From the NCBI GenBank assembly GCA_030867875.1, contig JAOWCC010000019.1:32965976-33029975 (forward strand): a DNA stretch of 64,000 nucleotides, given 5' to 3'. Shown one piece after another: positions 27,964 through 37,246 of this stretch (positions are counted from its first letter, which is position 1; every line of letters starts with the position of its first letter). A program made the translations under genes and the position numbers. This DNA comes from Actinernus sp. WN-2022 (Eukaryota; Cnidaria; Anthozoa; Actiniaria; Actinernidae). The notes beneath the pieces were generated by a model. It searched no databases and was not told where the DNA came from. It was given only the letters and a program-made list of their open reading frames with translations.

Positions 27964-28017
27964 TTAAACGTACGACGACACTTAAACGTATGACGACACT
28001 TAAACGTATGACGACAT
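27964..28017 (+). repeat. 18-bp x3 tandem repeat spanning the polB start
   Basis: TTAAACGTAYGACGACAC occurs at 27964, 27982 and 28000. The first unit has TACG where the next two have TATG, so ATGs exist at 27990 and 28008, with another at 28026. The start of polB is therefore ambiguous, and the TTAAACGTA units may be promoter elements. Confidence 0.75.
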
Positions 28018-30635
28018 ATTGTAGTATGCCTGAAAATCAGATGAAAACGAATGAAATTATTATCTCAACTAATAGTAATATGAATGCTAGCGATCTTAAG
28101 AAATTGTCTAAATCGAAACTTATCGAATTGCTATTGAAACGAAATACTATAAGACGTCCAAAAATTGAAATCGTAGATGACTACAAACCAGTTCCTACTC
28201 CACGAAGAAGCGTTAAGGACATGATCGAACGCTACGAGGAAAACATCATCCTACCACCAACCCGATTCAGAGATGACTACAAACCAATCCCAGCTCAGAG
28301 GACCATTAAGAATACAACCAAAAGACCGGTTCCTGCTCCAAGAACTAAGATCACGCAACTAGATAGAGCTATGAAGGGTTCAATCAGATCATTTGAAGTC
28401 GCCATTAAGAACAATAAAGACCCACTAGTACAACTAGCCACTACGAGAAAAGGCATTCAGAATCAATTCAAAACACTACTAATTGAGACTAACGGCTATA
28501 AATTCGTCGAAACAATAAGGGTTACATTCGAAAAGCAATTAGATGAAGACAAGACAACAATCAAAACGGCTTATTTCAATAGCACTGCATTCACAGTAAT
28601 CAATGAAACCAACATCGTGGAAGGACTACAATCATCCAAACAACAAATACTAAATAAAATAGCGCAATGGATCTCAGAGGGTTCAGGATGGACTATAGAG
28701 ACAATCAACAAACATTATATCAACATAGTCAAGTATGAGCCTATGAAAGGAAGCAGCTACATTGAACTACCATCAGAACTTCAAAATTCAGCTAAAGGCT
28801 TGATCAACATGAAAAACATCGACGACGAATGCTTCAGATGGTGCCACGTAAGGCACTTGAATCCACAGGAAAAATATCCTCAGAGAATCAAGAAGAGCGA
28901 TAGAAAATCCGCAAAGGACCTAGACTATTCAAATATCGAATTTCCAGTGACTACCAAGCATTACAATAAAATCGAGAAGCAAAATAACATAAGCATCAAC
29001 GTATTTGGATACGAAAATAAGAAGCCATATCCACTATTCGTATCGAAAGAAAAGTACGATGATCATATGGATCTGTTATTGATTACTGAAGATACGAACA
29101 AACATTACGTTCTAATAAAAGACTTCAATAAATTCATGTACAACCAAACGAAGCACAAGAATAGAAAGCACTTCTGTAGACATTGCTTACAATGCTTTGG
29201 ATCTGAAAGAGTCCTAATCAACCATAAAGAAGTATGTATCGAAGTAAATGGTGAGCAAGCAATCCAAATGCCTACCAAATCAAATAATATGCTACGATTT
29301 AAGAACTACAACAAGCAACTACCAGCTATATTCGTTATCTATGCAGACTTCGAAAGCATAACACGCAAAATCGATGGATGCATGCCTAACAATAACAACT
29401 CATATACTGAAGCATATCAACAGCATATCGACTGTAGTTATGGATACAAACTAGTTTGCCGTTATGATGATCGATACAGCAAGCCATTGAAAACGTATCG
29501 AGGAGAGAACAGTGCATACAAATTCCTCGAAGAAATGCTCAATGAAGTAAAATGGTGTCAAGATACGATAAAGAGCCATTTCAATAAAGACATGGTGCTG
29601 ACTAAGAAAGACAAACTAGACTTCAAAGATGCTACCAAATGCCATATATGCGATATCGAATACCTAGTAAATGACATCAGAGTTCGAGATCACTGCCATA
29701 TCACTGGAAAATACAGAGGATCAGCTCATCAAATATGCAATCTCAACTTCGACATAAAAGCTGAAGAAATTAAGATCCCAGTCTTCTTTCACAATCTTCG
29801 AGGATATGACTCTCATCTAATTATGCAACAGATCGGCAAAGTCATCAAGAATCATCCATACATAGACAAGAATGGTAATACAAAATACCATAAGCTCAAC
29901 GTAATCCCTAATAATATGGAGAAGTACATGGCATTCATGCTAGGCAATAACCTCACATTTCTTGACAGTTTCCAATTTATGGGTCAATCACTTAGCACAT
30001 TAGCAACTAATCTTCCAGAAGACAAATTCATATACACCAAGAAAGACTTCGCAAACGACGAGCAATTCGAATTAGCAAAAAGGAAAGGAGTCTATCCATA
30101 CGACTTCATGGATGACTTCGAAAAATTCGACTACGAATGCCTTCCTAAGAAAGAAGACTTCTATAGCATCATCAATGATGAGCACATATCGAATGCTGAC
30201 TACGAGCATGCATTAAAAGTATACGATACCTTCGAAATGACTTCTATGGGTGATTACCATGACCTTTACCTAACAATCGACGTACTTCTCTTGACAGACG
30301 TCTTCGAAAATTTCAGATCTATGTCGATTTCGAATTACGGCCTCGACCCATGTCATTATTTTACGACTCCTGGTTTAAGTTTTGATGCGATGCTCAAAAT
30401 GACTAAAGTCGAATTAGAGTTGATCACTGACATCGATATCTACCAGTTTATTGAGAAGGGCATGAGAGGTGGCACTAGTTACATAGCCCATAGATACGCT
30501 AAAGCAAATCACGAATACCTAAAAGATTACGATAAAGACGCTCCAAATAGCCATATAATCTACCTCGATGCTAATAACCTCTACGGCTACGCCATGAGCG
30601 AATACCTATACCTACTGGTGGATTCCGATGGCTAA
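27990..30635 (+). CDS. polB: Protein-primed family-B DNA polymerase, N-terminal part to motif A (frame broken)
   Basis: 881 aa in this frame. Pro/Arg repeats (KPVPTPRRS, KPIPAQRT, RPVPAPRTK) lie near residues 65-125. A Cys/His cluster, HFCRHCLQCFGSERVLINHK, is at about 393-412. The exonuclease motifs are ExoI YADFESI (about 451), ExoII HNLRGYDSH (about 601) and ExoIII YLTIDVLLLTDVF (about 760). Between ExoI and ExoII sits an endonuclease-VII-like Cys/His unit, CHICDIEYLV and HCHITGKYRG. Polymerase motif A is YLDANNLYGYAMS near 858. The frame then fails within a TACCTA-TACCTA duplication at 30603-30614 and stops at 30635. The rest continues in another frame from about 30611. By family the enzyme replicates the element from a terminal protein primer. 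The break may be a real inactivation or an assembly error. Confidence 0.93.
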   Translation: MTTLKRMTTYCSMPENQMKTNEIIISTNSNMNASDLKKLSKSKLIELLLKRNTIRRPKIEIVDDYKPVPTPRRSVKDMIERYEENIILPPTRFRDDYKPIPAQRTIKNTTKRPVPAPRTKITQLDRAMKGSIRSFEVAIKNNKDPLVQLATTRKGIQNQFKTLLIETNGYKFVETIRVTFEKQLDEDKTTIKTAYFNSTAFTVINETNIVEGLQSSKQQILNKIAQWISEGSGWTIETINKHYINIVKYEPMKGSSYIELPSELQNSAKGLINMKNIDDECFRWCHVRHLNPQEKYPQRIKKSDRKSAKDLDYSNIEFPVTTKHYNKIEKQNNISINVFGYENKKPYPLFVSKEKYDDHMDLLLITEDTNKHYVLIKDFNKFMYNQTKHKNRKHFCRHCLQCFGSERVLINHKEVCIEVNGEQAIQMPTKSNNMLRFKNYNKQLPAIFVIYADFESITRKIDGCMPNNNNSYTEAYQQHIDCSYGYKLVCRYDDRYSKPLKTYRGENSAYKFLEEMLNEVKWCQDTIKSHFNKDMVLTKKDKLDFKDATKCHICDIEYLVNDIRVRDHCHITGKYRGSAHQICNLNFDIKAEEIKIPVFFHNLRGYDSHLIMQQIGKVIKNHPYIDKNGNTKYHKLNVIPNNMEKYMAFMLGNNLTFLDSFQFMGQSLSTLATNLPEDKFIYTKKDFANDEQFELAKRKGVYPYDFMDDFEKFDYECLPKKEDFYSIINDEHISNADYEHALKVYDTFEMTSMGDYHDLYLTIDVLLLTDVFENFRSMSISNYGLDPCHYFTTPGLSFDAMLKMTKVELELITDIDIYQFIEKGMRGGTSYIAHRYAKANHEYLKDYDKDAPNSHIIYLDANNLYGYAMSEYLYLLVDSDG

Positions 30636-31831
30636 CCATAAAAGAGATCGAAAATACAAATCTAGCTAAGTATGATGAGCATAGCAAAAAAGGACTCATA
30701 ATTGAGGTTGATTTAGAATACCCTAAATCTATACATGACGATCATAACGACTATCCATTAGCAGTAGAAAAGATGTGCATAGATAACGACATGCTATCAG
30801 ACTATTGCAAAGACATCCAAAAGAAGCACAATATGTCAATTGGTACTACGCGCAAGCTCGTTCCGAATCTAAACGACAAGACTAAATACGTGCTTCATTA
30901 TAGAAATCTACGATTATACACCAGCCTAGGAATGAAAATTAAAAAAGTCCATCGAGTTTTAGAGTTTAACCAAAGTCCATGGCTAAGAGAATACATCGAT
31001 TTCAACACTCAGAAGAGAACCATAGCTAAGAATCAATTCGAAAAAGACTACTATAAACTTCAAAATAACAGTATATTCGGTAAGACCATGGAAAATATTC
31101 GCAAACGATGCAACGTAAAACTAATAACCGACAAGAAGAAGCTATTGGAACTAGCTAGCAAACCAACATATGTGAGCAGTAAGATCTTCAATGAAGACCT
31201 AGTAGCTGTCCACCAAATCAAGAATACGATAACATTGGATAAACCGATATATGTTGGAATGTGCATACTAGACCTATCCAAAACGTTAATGTACGACTTC
31301 CACTACAATTACATTAAGAAGAAATACGCAAATCCTCAACTACTGTTCACAGATACAGACAGCCTAATGTATCAGATCGAAACCAAGAACGTATATAGAG
31401 ATTTCCAGATCGACAAAGATAGATTCGACAACAGCGACTATCCAGTCGATTGTCCATTCTACGATAAGAACAACAAGAAAGTAATCGGTAAGTTCAAGAA
31501 CGAATGTGCTAATGGCTTCAAACACATAACCGAATTCGTAGGATTGAGATCAAAGATGTACAGCTATATGAAAGACGACAATTCGAATTCGAAAACGGCA
31601 AAGGGCATTAAGAAGAATACCATCAATAAACAAATCAAACATATCAATTATAGAGATACATTGCTAAATAGGACTAAGATGTCGCATACGATGAAGACGA
31701 TTCGGAGTGTGAATCATCAATTGGGAAGCTACGAAATCAATAAGACGAGTCTATCATGCTACGACGATAAAAGATACATACTGGAAGATGGAATCGAGAG
31801 TTTCGCATATGGACACTATAAAATACAATAA
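30611..31831 (+). CDS. polB: Protein-primed family-B DNA polymerase, C-terminal part (motifs B and C)
   Basis: Continuation of polB in a different frame, open from about 30611 to the TAA at 31829-31831. No Met is needed; the first AUG is internal, at about 30773. It carries motif B, YKLQNNSIFGKTMENIRKR, and motif C, LLFTDTDSLMYQI, then the conserved tail with NECANGFKHITEFVGLRSK. The palm and thumb residues therefore look preserved, which implies that the frame break is recent or artefactual. AATAAA at 31827-31832 overlaps the stop codon and is a likely polyadenylation signal. Only 143 bp separate the stop from the right terminal repeat. Confidence 0.92.
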   Translation, partial: PTGGFRWLTIKEIENTNLAKYDEHSKKGLIIEVDLEYPKSIHDDHNDYPLAVEKMCIDNDMLSDYCKDIQKKHNMSIGTTRKLVPNLNDKTKYVLHYRNLRLYTSLGMKIKKVHRVLEFNQSPWLREYIDFNTQKRTIAKNQFEKDYYKLQNNSIFGKTMENIRKRCNVKLITDKKKLLELASKPTYVSSKIFNEDLVAVHQIKNTITLDKPIYVGMCILDLSKTLMYDFHYNYIKKKYANPQLLFTDTDSLMYQIETKNVYRDFQIDKDRFDNSDYPVDCPFYDKNNKKVIGKFKNECANGFKHITEFVGLRSKMYSYMKDDNSNSKTAKGIKKNTINKQIKHINYRDTLLNRTKMSHTMKTIRSVNHQLGSYEINKTSLSCYDDKRYILEDGIESFAYGHYKIQ

Positions 31832-31974
31832 ACTTACACTTCAACTAAAATCGATCTCCATCCTTCCTCCATTCATCGCTCTCTACTCTCACCACGCACC
31901 AGCATCCATTACATAGAGAAGATGCAGGATACCTCGAACGCACTATGAAATAGAAAGAAAGGAAAATACTATAG
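31832..31974. other. Non-coding spacer before right TIR
   Basis: 143 bp, C/T-rich at first (CTTCAACTAAAATCGATCTC, then CTCTCTACTCTCACC). It includes GCACCAGCATCCATT, the reverse complement of a block just inside the left repeat, probably remnant TIR sequence. Confidence 0.6.
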
Positions 31975-32378
31975 AAGAAACTCGCAGAAGCCAATATATG
32001 GCAATAGCGGATAGCAGGCAAGGCAATGAAGCCATTAGAATGGATAGCCTAGAATGCAACTATGAAAAGTTGAATACTATAGTATGAGAAGAACGAAGAG
32101 AAGAACCATCAATCGGCTGGTTCAAACACATTTCGAAAATATACGTACACATCACTATAGATCAAGCCTTTAGACATCCAAAGATTGAAACCAGTTATGG
32201 AGATTTCCAAGAATTTGACATCCAAAGATTGAACTGGTTAAATCGGTTATGGAGAATTCGACCTTGACCTTGACCTTGAGAAGAATAAAAAATACGATCG
32301 ATAAATAATAGGGTGGGGGTATGAGATCAGAAACCATATGATGGAAAATGGTCCGGTACCCTCACCCTCTATACTACT
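31975..32378 (-). repeat. Polinton right terminal inverted repeat (404 bp)
   Basis: Reverse complement of 16103-16506. Includes CCTTGACCTTGACCTTGAG (three inverted AAGGTC units) and ends CCTCTATACTACT at 32378, directly followed by the duplicated GCCATT. Confidence 0.95.
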
Positions 32379-32384
32379 GCCATT
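32379..32384 (+). repeat. Polinton target site duplication, right copy
   Basis: GCCATT, an exact copy of 16097-16102. Confidence 0.95.
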
Positions 32385-32735
32385 TACTGATTATTGGTAA
32401 TTGTAGAGCGAGGATGCGTTGGTCAGCGCAGGGTACCGCCCCATTCCCCCATTTTTGACCATCTATTTTCCATTCTGGGGGGCCTAGTGGTGATTTTAAC
32501 ACAGAAAATGAAATGACAACGTAAGACCAAACATGCAGTGCATTTGTTTTTAGATTATGCCTTTTAGTTTTGAAGATATTTAAGAACAAATTACTTTTAA
32601 TATTGAGTTTTCTCTCCAGAGGAGATGGCTGGCAGCAGCCCCCACCCCCCCCCCCCCCCCCCCCCCCCTACCCCAAAATGGGTCCATCGAGAGGGCATGT
32701 GTTTTGAGATCTTTTGACCTGCTCCCTTAAGAATG
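32385..32735 (-). repeat. Rest of the SINE tail plus inverted copy of the flanking dispersed repeat
   Basis: TACTGATTATTGGTAATT, GCGAGGATGCGTTGGTCAGC, AAAATGGGTCCATCGAGAGG and TTTTGACCTGCTCCCTTA are the reverse complements, in order, of segments at 15612-15730. About 190 bp is extra in this copy, including a run of roughly 25 C (32643-32668), where assembly length is unreliable. Confidence 0.65.
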
Positions 32736-33559
32736 AAAAGTCCTACTACTGCAAGACTACTGCAAAGCTGATATACAGCGTATAAAATAGTATGTCCCCT
32801 CCGCCATTTTTCCCTTTCCCCTATAAGGCTATAACCCCCCTTTTCAGTTTCCAATTTTTATGACCTTCCATTCTGGGGGTCCACCCCTACCCCCTAATTT
32901 CTGACCGGGTTCATTACAGAGCTTGGGTTACCTGTGCGTTAACCAGGCGCGCAAATACCCCTGGGAACAAGATTGACTAAACCAATGAGAATCGAGTACA
33001 CGATGCTTACGTTTAAAAACATGGCGGACTACAGTTGTTAGTTTATCGTCGTTGATTTATCGCTGTAGTGCAACTTTAGGACAGATAAATAAGAGTCCTG
33101 TAGAATGTACTAACTAGCCAAAGAAACCTCTGTTTGTAGTACATGGAGTGAGCTTAAAAAGAAGGAAAAGGACCTTGGCAAAGACTGCACTGACGCAGAC
33201 TTGTTTTCATGGCGAAACTTTATACTTTTAATGGACGATGGCTTCTGTTCTGACACTATCAGATGAGGTGATCCTTGGAAGTTAAAACCTGAACTCTGAA
33301 GGCAATAAATGGACTCAAAGCCCTTAATATAGACGGAAACATTGATGAAGTATTTCCCAGGAACAAGTCCCAAGTCGTGGTCATTTGATGATTTAATTTT
33401 AATCTGGCTGGATTGATTTTTATTTAGTTTCAGCTCACATTTTGGTCTGAACAATATAAGCTTTTTGCCTGCAGAAAGTATTGTATTTCAGTTGTGCTGA
33501 TTGAATGCTGAACTATTCTTAGCAAAGCATACAAATTAATACTGCTAATTTATATTTCA
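32736..33559. other. Gap between the repeat nest and the first visible DCAF12 exon
   Basis: AAACATGGCGGAC near 33018 resembles a typical animal start or promoter context but runs into a stop after 7 codons. A 50-codon open stretch without Met lies near 33115-33265 (TWSELKKKEKDLGKDC); I cannot assign it. The exon for the basic N-terminus of DCAF12 was not found here. Confidence 0.35.
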
Positions 33560-33793
33560 TTGGATGATCGAGTTATACTTCATTTTCTGCGAAACATGAA
33601 ACTTTTTGAATACCTCGTACAGCGTCAAACGTCAGATGCCTGTTTACCAAACACTGTTGTTGAAGATTTGACTTCAAGACATATTCCACTTCTCTGGAAG
33701 CCAACTGCCATTTCTACAGGAGAAACAGACAAAATTTTTGCATCAAAATGGCTTGATGACCAGAATGTTATTTGTGGTACCAAATCTAATCAG
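33560..33793 (+). CDS. DCAF12: DCAF12 exon (first visible; 5' boundary uncertain)
   Basis: DCAF12 is the WD40 substrate receptor of the CUL4-DDB1 ubiquitin ligase and recognises substrates ending in an acidic di-Glu-type degron. This exon encodes VILHFLRNMKLFEYLVQRQ and ends in DKIFASKWLDDQNVICGTKS, matching the segment before the first blades. The donor is CAG|GTAAAG after 33793, phase 0. The frame is open back to 33512, and an acceptor-like TTCTTAG ends at 33522, so the true 5' edge could be earlier. The family's basic N-terminal 35 or so residues are not encoded here and must lie in an unseen upstream exon or be absent. Confidence 0.85.
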
Positions 33794-35381
33794 GTAAAGC
33801 TAATTAATACATTGTAGTTCAGATGAAAACCGTTCAGATAACTACTATTGCAACATAAACTGTTTTTCACATTTCCATTAACTTTTTTGTGAAAGGTACA
33901 ACAACAACAAAACTTTGTACACCTACGTGTACAATGTATATTCCAATGTCACAAGTAGTATAGGTTTATATATTTGTTAATATAAAAGGAAGAACACTAT
34001 ATCAATAATCCAGGGTTGTGAGTAGAAATTGAAACAAGAGGATATAATTATGTAGTTTTTTACAGGTGGTTACACAGGATGCAACAAAAGTTTTGTCCAA
34101 TAAATAGCCCAGTTATAAATTGACAACTTGCCTGATGGACAAAGAGCCTATAACCCCAAAAATTATAATTTTTTGATTGAAACTTTAAACTATTCAATCT
34201 TTAGAACTTAAAGCAAAAGTGAGAGGCTAAAACTCAACTGAATTTTTGTTATGGCCTTTCAAAGTTAAGAACCAGAACATATGGCTGTCAGTTTTCAATT
34301 CCCTTTGGGGGCCTGGAGACTTAAGTGACCTGTGACATGTACATGTATGTAGTAAGGCGTCCTTCCAATTCCATACAAACATCCTTATTTCTGCAATTCT
34401 TGAAATCTCAAATTCTTGAAGTCACCAAATTTGGTAAATTTGCTAATTTCAATGTGCTCTTTGACTTGTGATGGAGTTTATTTCATACTGATTAGACTAT
34501 AATAGGACATTTGTCCTTTTTGTATTCTTTTTCTTATTCAGGTTTTTCATCTCCTTTGAGAATAGCAAGACAATGGCCTAAATTAGATGAACAAAAGAAA
34601 CTGTGCAAAGGATTCTGGTAGTTGTAGTAAAATGATGTCCGATTGACGTCACAACTCCAGGCCCTCACCAAGACTCGCGCTGACTTCCAACAGGGAGCCC
34701 AAATCGGATGTTTTCCCTAACTTTGACGCCACTAAAATCATCAAAGTTTAGTTTTTCACTTTTTTTTTTTTTTCGAATTCTTAGTCAGGGCGCTATACAG
34801 AATCAATGTAAAAAAAAACATTTTTGGGGTTATAGGCACTTTAAAGTAGCTTCTAAGTGAAATGAGGTATTTGGGCAAGCTTTCATTTTCTTCTAACTGG
34901 TTACAAGAATAGGTTCAAATGCTGTAATGAAGGGAAATGAGGGCAAAAAGGCAGGTACATGTATATATACTTTTAACCTGACAGCCGGCAGAAATATGCT
35001 GGTTGCTGGCTTCTACAGTGACAATCTTGATAATTAAAAGGAAAAGCTACCAGTACACATTTGATTATGTAGTATAGCCTGAAAGATTTCAGGTTTTCAC
35101 ATTGGGAACATTTTGTAGGCCAGTGATTGGGTGTGATTTTACGATCAATAATATTGGGGAGGGACTGGAGGGTAATGGCCGTTTGAAAAATCAGTTTTTT
35201 ATAATGGTCCCCTCAAAGATGAATTGGCCCAAACATTAGTGGCCCATATGAAATTCAGATGAGAACACCCTAAAGTTATTATGGTAGGGTCATCCCTGAA
35301 ACTGTTATGGACTTGTAAACCCCAAATCCTCTCAAGAGTATTATAGCTAGGCTAATATGCAATTTCTTTCTCATATTTTAG
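33794..35381 (+). other. DCAF12 intron
   Basis: AT-rich intron beginning GTAAAGC and ending TCATATTTTAG. It includes a T12 run near 34760 and a TGACGTCACAACTCC segment near 34645. No nested gene seen. Confidence 0.8.
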
Positions 35382-35588
35382 TTATTAGTTGTCAACATGA
35401 GGACGAAATCTAATGTACACATTCCCATGTTAGACGGCAGTCAAGACGGTGTCATGCCTGCAGTTTCTGCTGGGATACATGACATAAAAATAAACCAATC
35501 AAAGACTCTTCTGGCCACTAGTGGTAATAATCCAAACCACCTTGCTATCTATAAACTGCCGACATTTGATCCAGTCTGTGTTGGTGAG
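35382..35588 (+). CDS. DCAF12: DCAF12 exon, first WD40 blades
   Basis: 207 nt, phase 0 at both ends, between acceptor TTTTAG and donor GAG|GTATGT. It encodes LLVVNMRTKSNVHIPMLDGS, then SAGIHDIKINQSKTLLATSG and LAIYKLPTFDPVCVGE, which is highly characteristic of DCAF12. Reading on past the donor gives only intron-like sequence, so the longer open frame to 35912 is not real. Confidence 0.93.
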
Positions 35589-37188
35589 GTATGTATTTGT
35601 GTATATTTTTTTGTGTATTCATCTTTATGTGTTTTCGTGTGTTTTTACATATTTTATTATGTCATTGTATTCTTAGCTTCTCACTCCAAAGCCCAGTACT
35701 CATGTGCTGCAAGCACATCACCAGCATTTATCATGGACATATCGGCAATAATGTTGTTCTCACAACAATTGTCTTCTGCCGGCAAGCCAGGAGTAGCTAG
35801 CACGGGCACTGTGAAGTTGAACTCAGCTCAAGTTCACCAGCATGCTGGTGGTGCTCCTAGCTTGCTGGTGGTAGAAAATTGTTATGAGAGCAACATGCAT
35901 TTATATCTGTGATAGATGCTGCCAATGTGCCTGCAGCATATGAGAATCAGGATTTAGGTAGCTCCATCTTTGGAACCATAGTGAAGTGCATTTTATGAAT
36001 ATTTTTTCATTTTAATCATAGTTTTTGTAGCCTCATTCATTCATTCACCATCCATTCATTTGTTTGTTCATTCCTTCCTTCTTTCCTTCCTTAATTCCTT
36101 CCTTCCTTCCATCAGTTAGTCATTCATTCAGTTAGTCTGTCAGTCAATCAGTCAGTCATTTATAACAAAAACACAATATGACTGCATGTACATGTACTAC
36201 ATGTAGCTAACAATGAAACTAAAGTATGCTGTGAGATGCATTCCAGTGGCTTAATTAGCTGTTCCCATTATTTGTTTTACATCATCTGTGCACCACATTA
36301 TTTAGAGCTACATGTAGGACAGATTGACCCAGGACAAAATGATATTTCATTAATGCTTCATACAATAATCAGTGGAAATAATGCAAAACCTGACAAAATT
36401 CATCTGTACTCTAATAACACATGGCTATATATTGACCAATCAGGTCGCAATTAAGTTCATGGATTCAGATTGTTGTCGGCCAGTAACCTAACCTACATTT
36501 GTATAGGTCACTTGCCAAATCCCTGAACTTAATTGTCACCTGATTGGTCGATAGCCACAAAAAAAATTGTCAACACAGCAGGACCCTGGTCTAATTGCTT
36601 TCTGTTTCCTGCTGTTCAAGGTTTTCTTGAAAAACAATGAATTACTGTCCTAGATGTACTAAATTATTGTCCTATTGATCTTAATACCCCACCTACATGT
36701 AGGACAATTAACATATATAGTATAATTTATGTACAACTTACTGTGTTTGGGTGTATTACTGAATCTTACATATTTTAGTTACACTTACCGGTATTTAATG
36801 TTGGCAGTGAAAAATAAGTTCATTTGAGTGATTTAAAACAACTTTTACAAAACTTGTCCCAGTCCTTCCTTGCAAAAAGTCTGCTGTCTGCTTTGGAGCT
36901 AAATTTTTGAAATTTTGTAAAATACATGTACATGTATCTCAGAAACAATCCTTTTTCTTTCAACAATCTATTTAATCACTTTAAGATTGGCCATATGAAT
37001 AATTTTTATTTTTGGGATACTTAGATATATTCTTATGCAAATACTGTAAGTAGCTATTTGTTATGCTCGTGTATGGATACTAACAAACACATTTCATCAA
37101 CTGGTAAATTAGTTTATGTAAAACCTATGAATATTTGAAAAAGTAAGCAAGAAAAGTTTAATCTTGTTTGTTCTTCTCTTTTTTTCAG
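35589..37188 (+). other. DCAF12 intron with simple repeats and a foldback
   Basis: Holds CATT/CTTCC-type microsatellite at 36035-36150 and a foldback at about 36422-36557: GGCTATATATTGACCAATCAG against CTGATTGGTCGATAGCC, with inner AATTAAGTTCA and TGAACTTAATT. No gene seen. Confidence 0.7.
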
Positions 37189-37246
37189 GTACATACTGAT
37201 TGGGTGTTTGCAGTAGAGTGGATTGATGATACTCTCATGGCGACGG
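37189..37246 (+). CDS. DCAF12: DCAF12 short exon
   Basis: 58 nt between TTTTTTTCAG and G|GTACAT, entering in phase 0 and leaving in phase 1. It encodes VHTDWVFAVEWIDDTLMATG, the DWVF/W strand that begins the next WD40 blade. Phase agrees exactly with the following exon. Confidence 0.9.

Larger units (their letters stand above)
16103..32378 (+). mobile_element. Complete Polinton/Maverick (adintovirus-like) element, 16.3 kb
   Basis: The element begins AGTAGTATAGAGGG and ends with its exact reverse complement. It has 404-bp inverted repeats and a perfect 6-bp duplication, GCCATT. It encodes the hallmark Polinton set: protein-primed PolB, RVE integrase with chromodomain, packaging ATPase, adenain-type protease, double-jelly-roll major capsid protein and penton. 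It also has a PLA2-domain protein, core-type basic proteins, a collagen-like fibre and a VLTF3/TFIIB-like zinc-ribbon protein. Genes are densely packed, with spacers mostly under 60 bp, and no introns are needed. The termini appear identical by eye and most ORFs are intact, which suggests recent insertion. Known defects or peculiarities are one frame break in polB and an integrase frame lacking an early AUG. It lies about 1.2 kb upstream of, and in the same orientation as, the first visible DCAF12 exon. Confidence 0.97.

Noticed and set aside
33110..33454. 114-codon minus-strand ORF before DCAF12
   Set aside because: No family resemblance, and no promoter or splice evidence.
35589..35912. Open extension after the 35382-35588 exon
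   Set aside because: It begins at a consensus GTATGT donor, and the translation becomes intron-like and hydrophobic without WD40 character.
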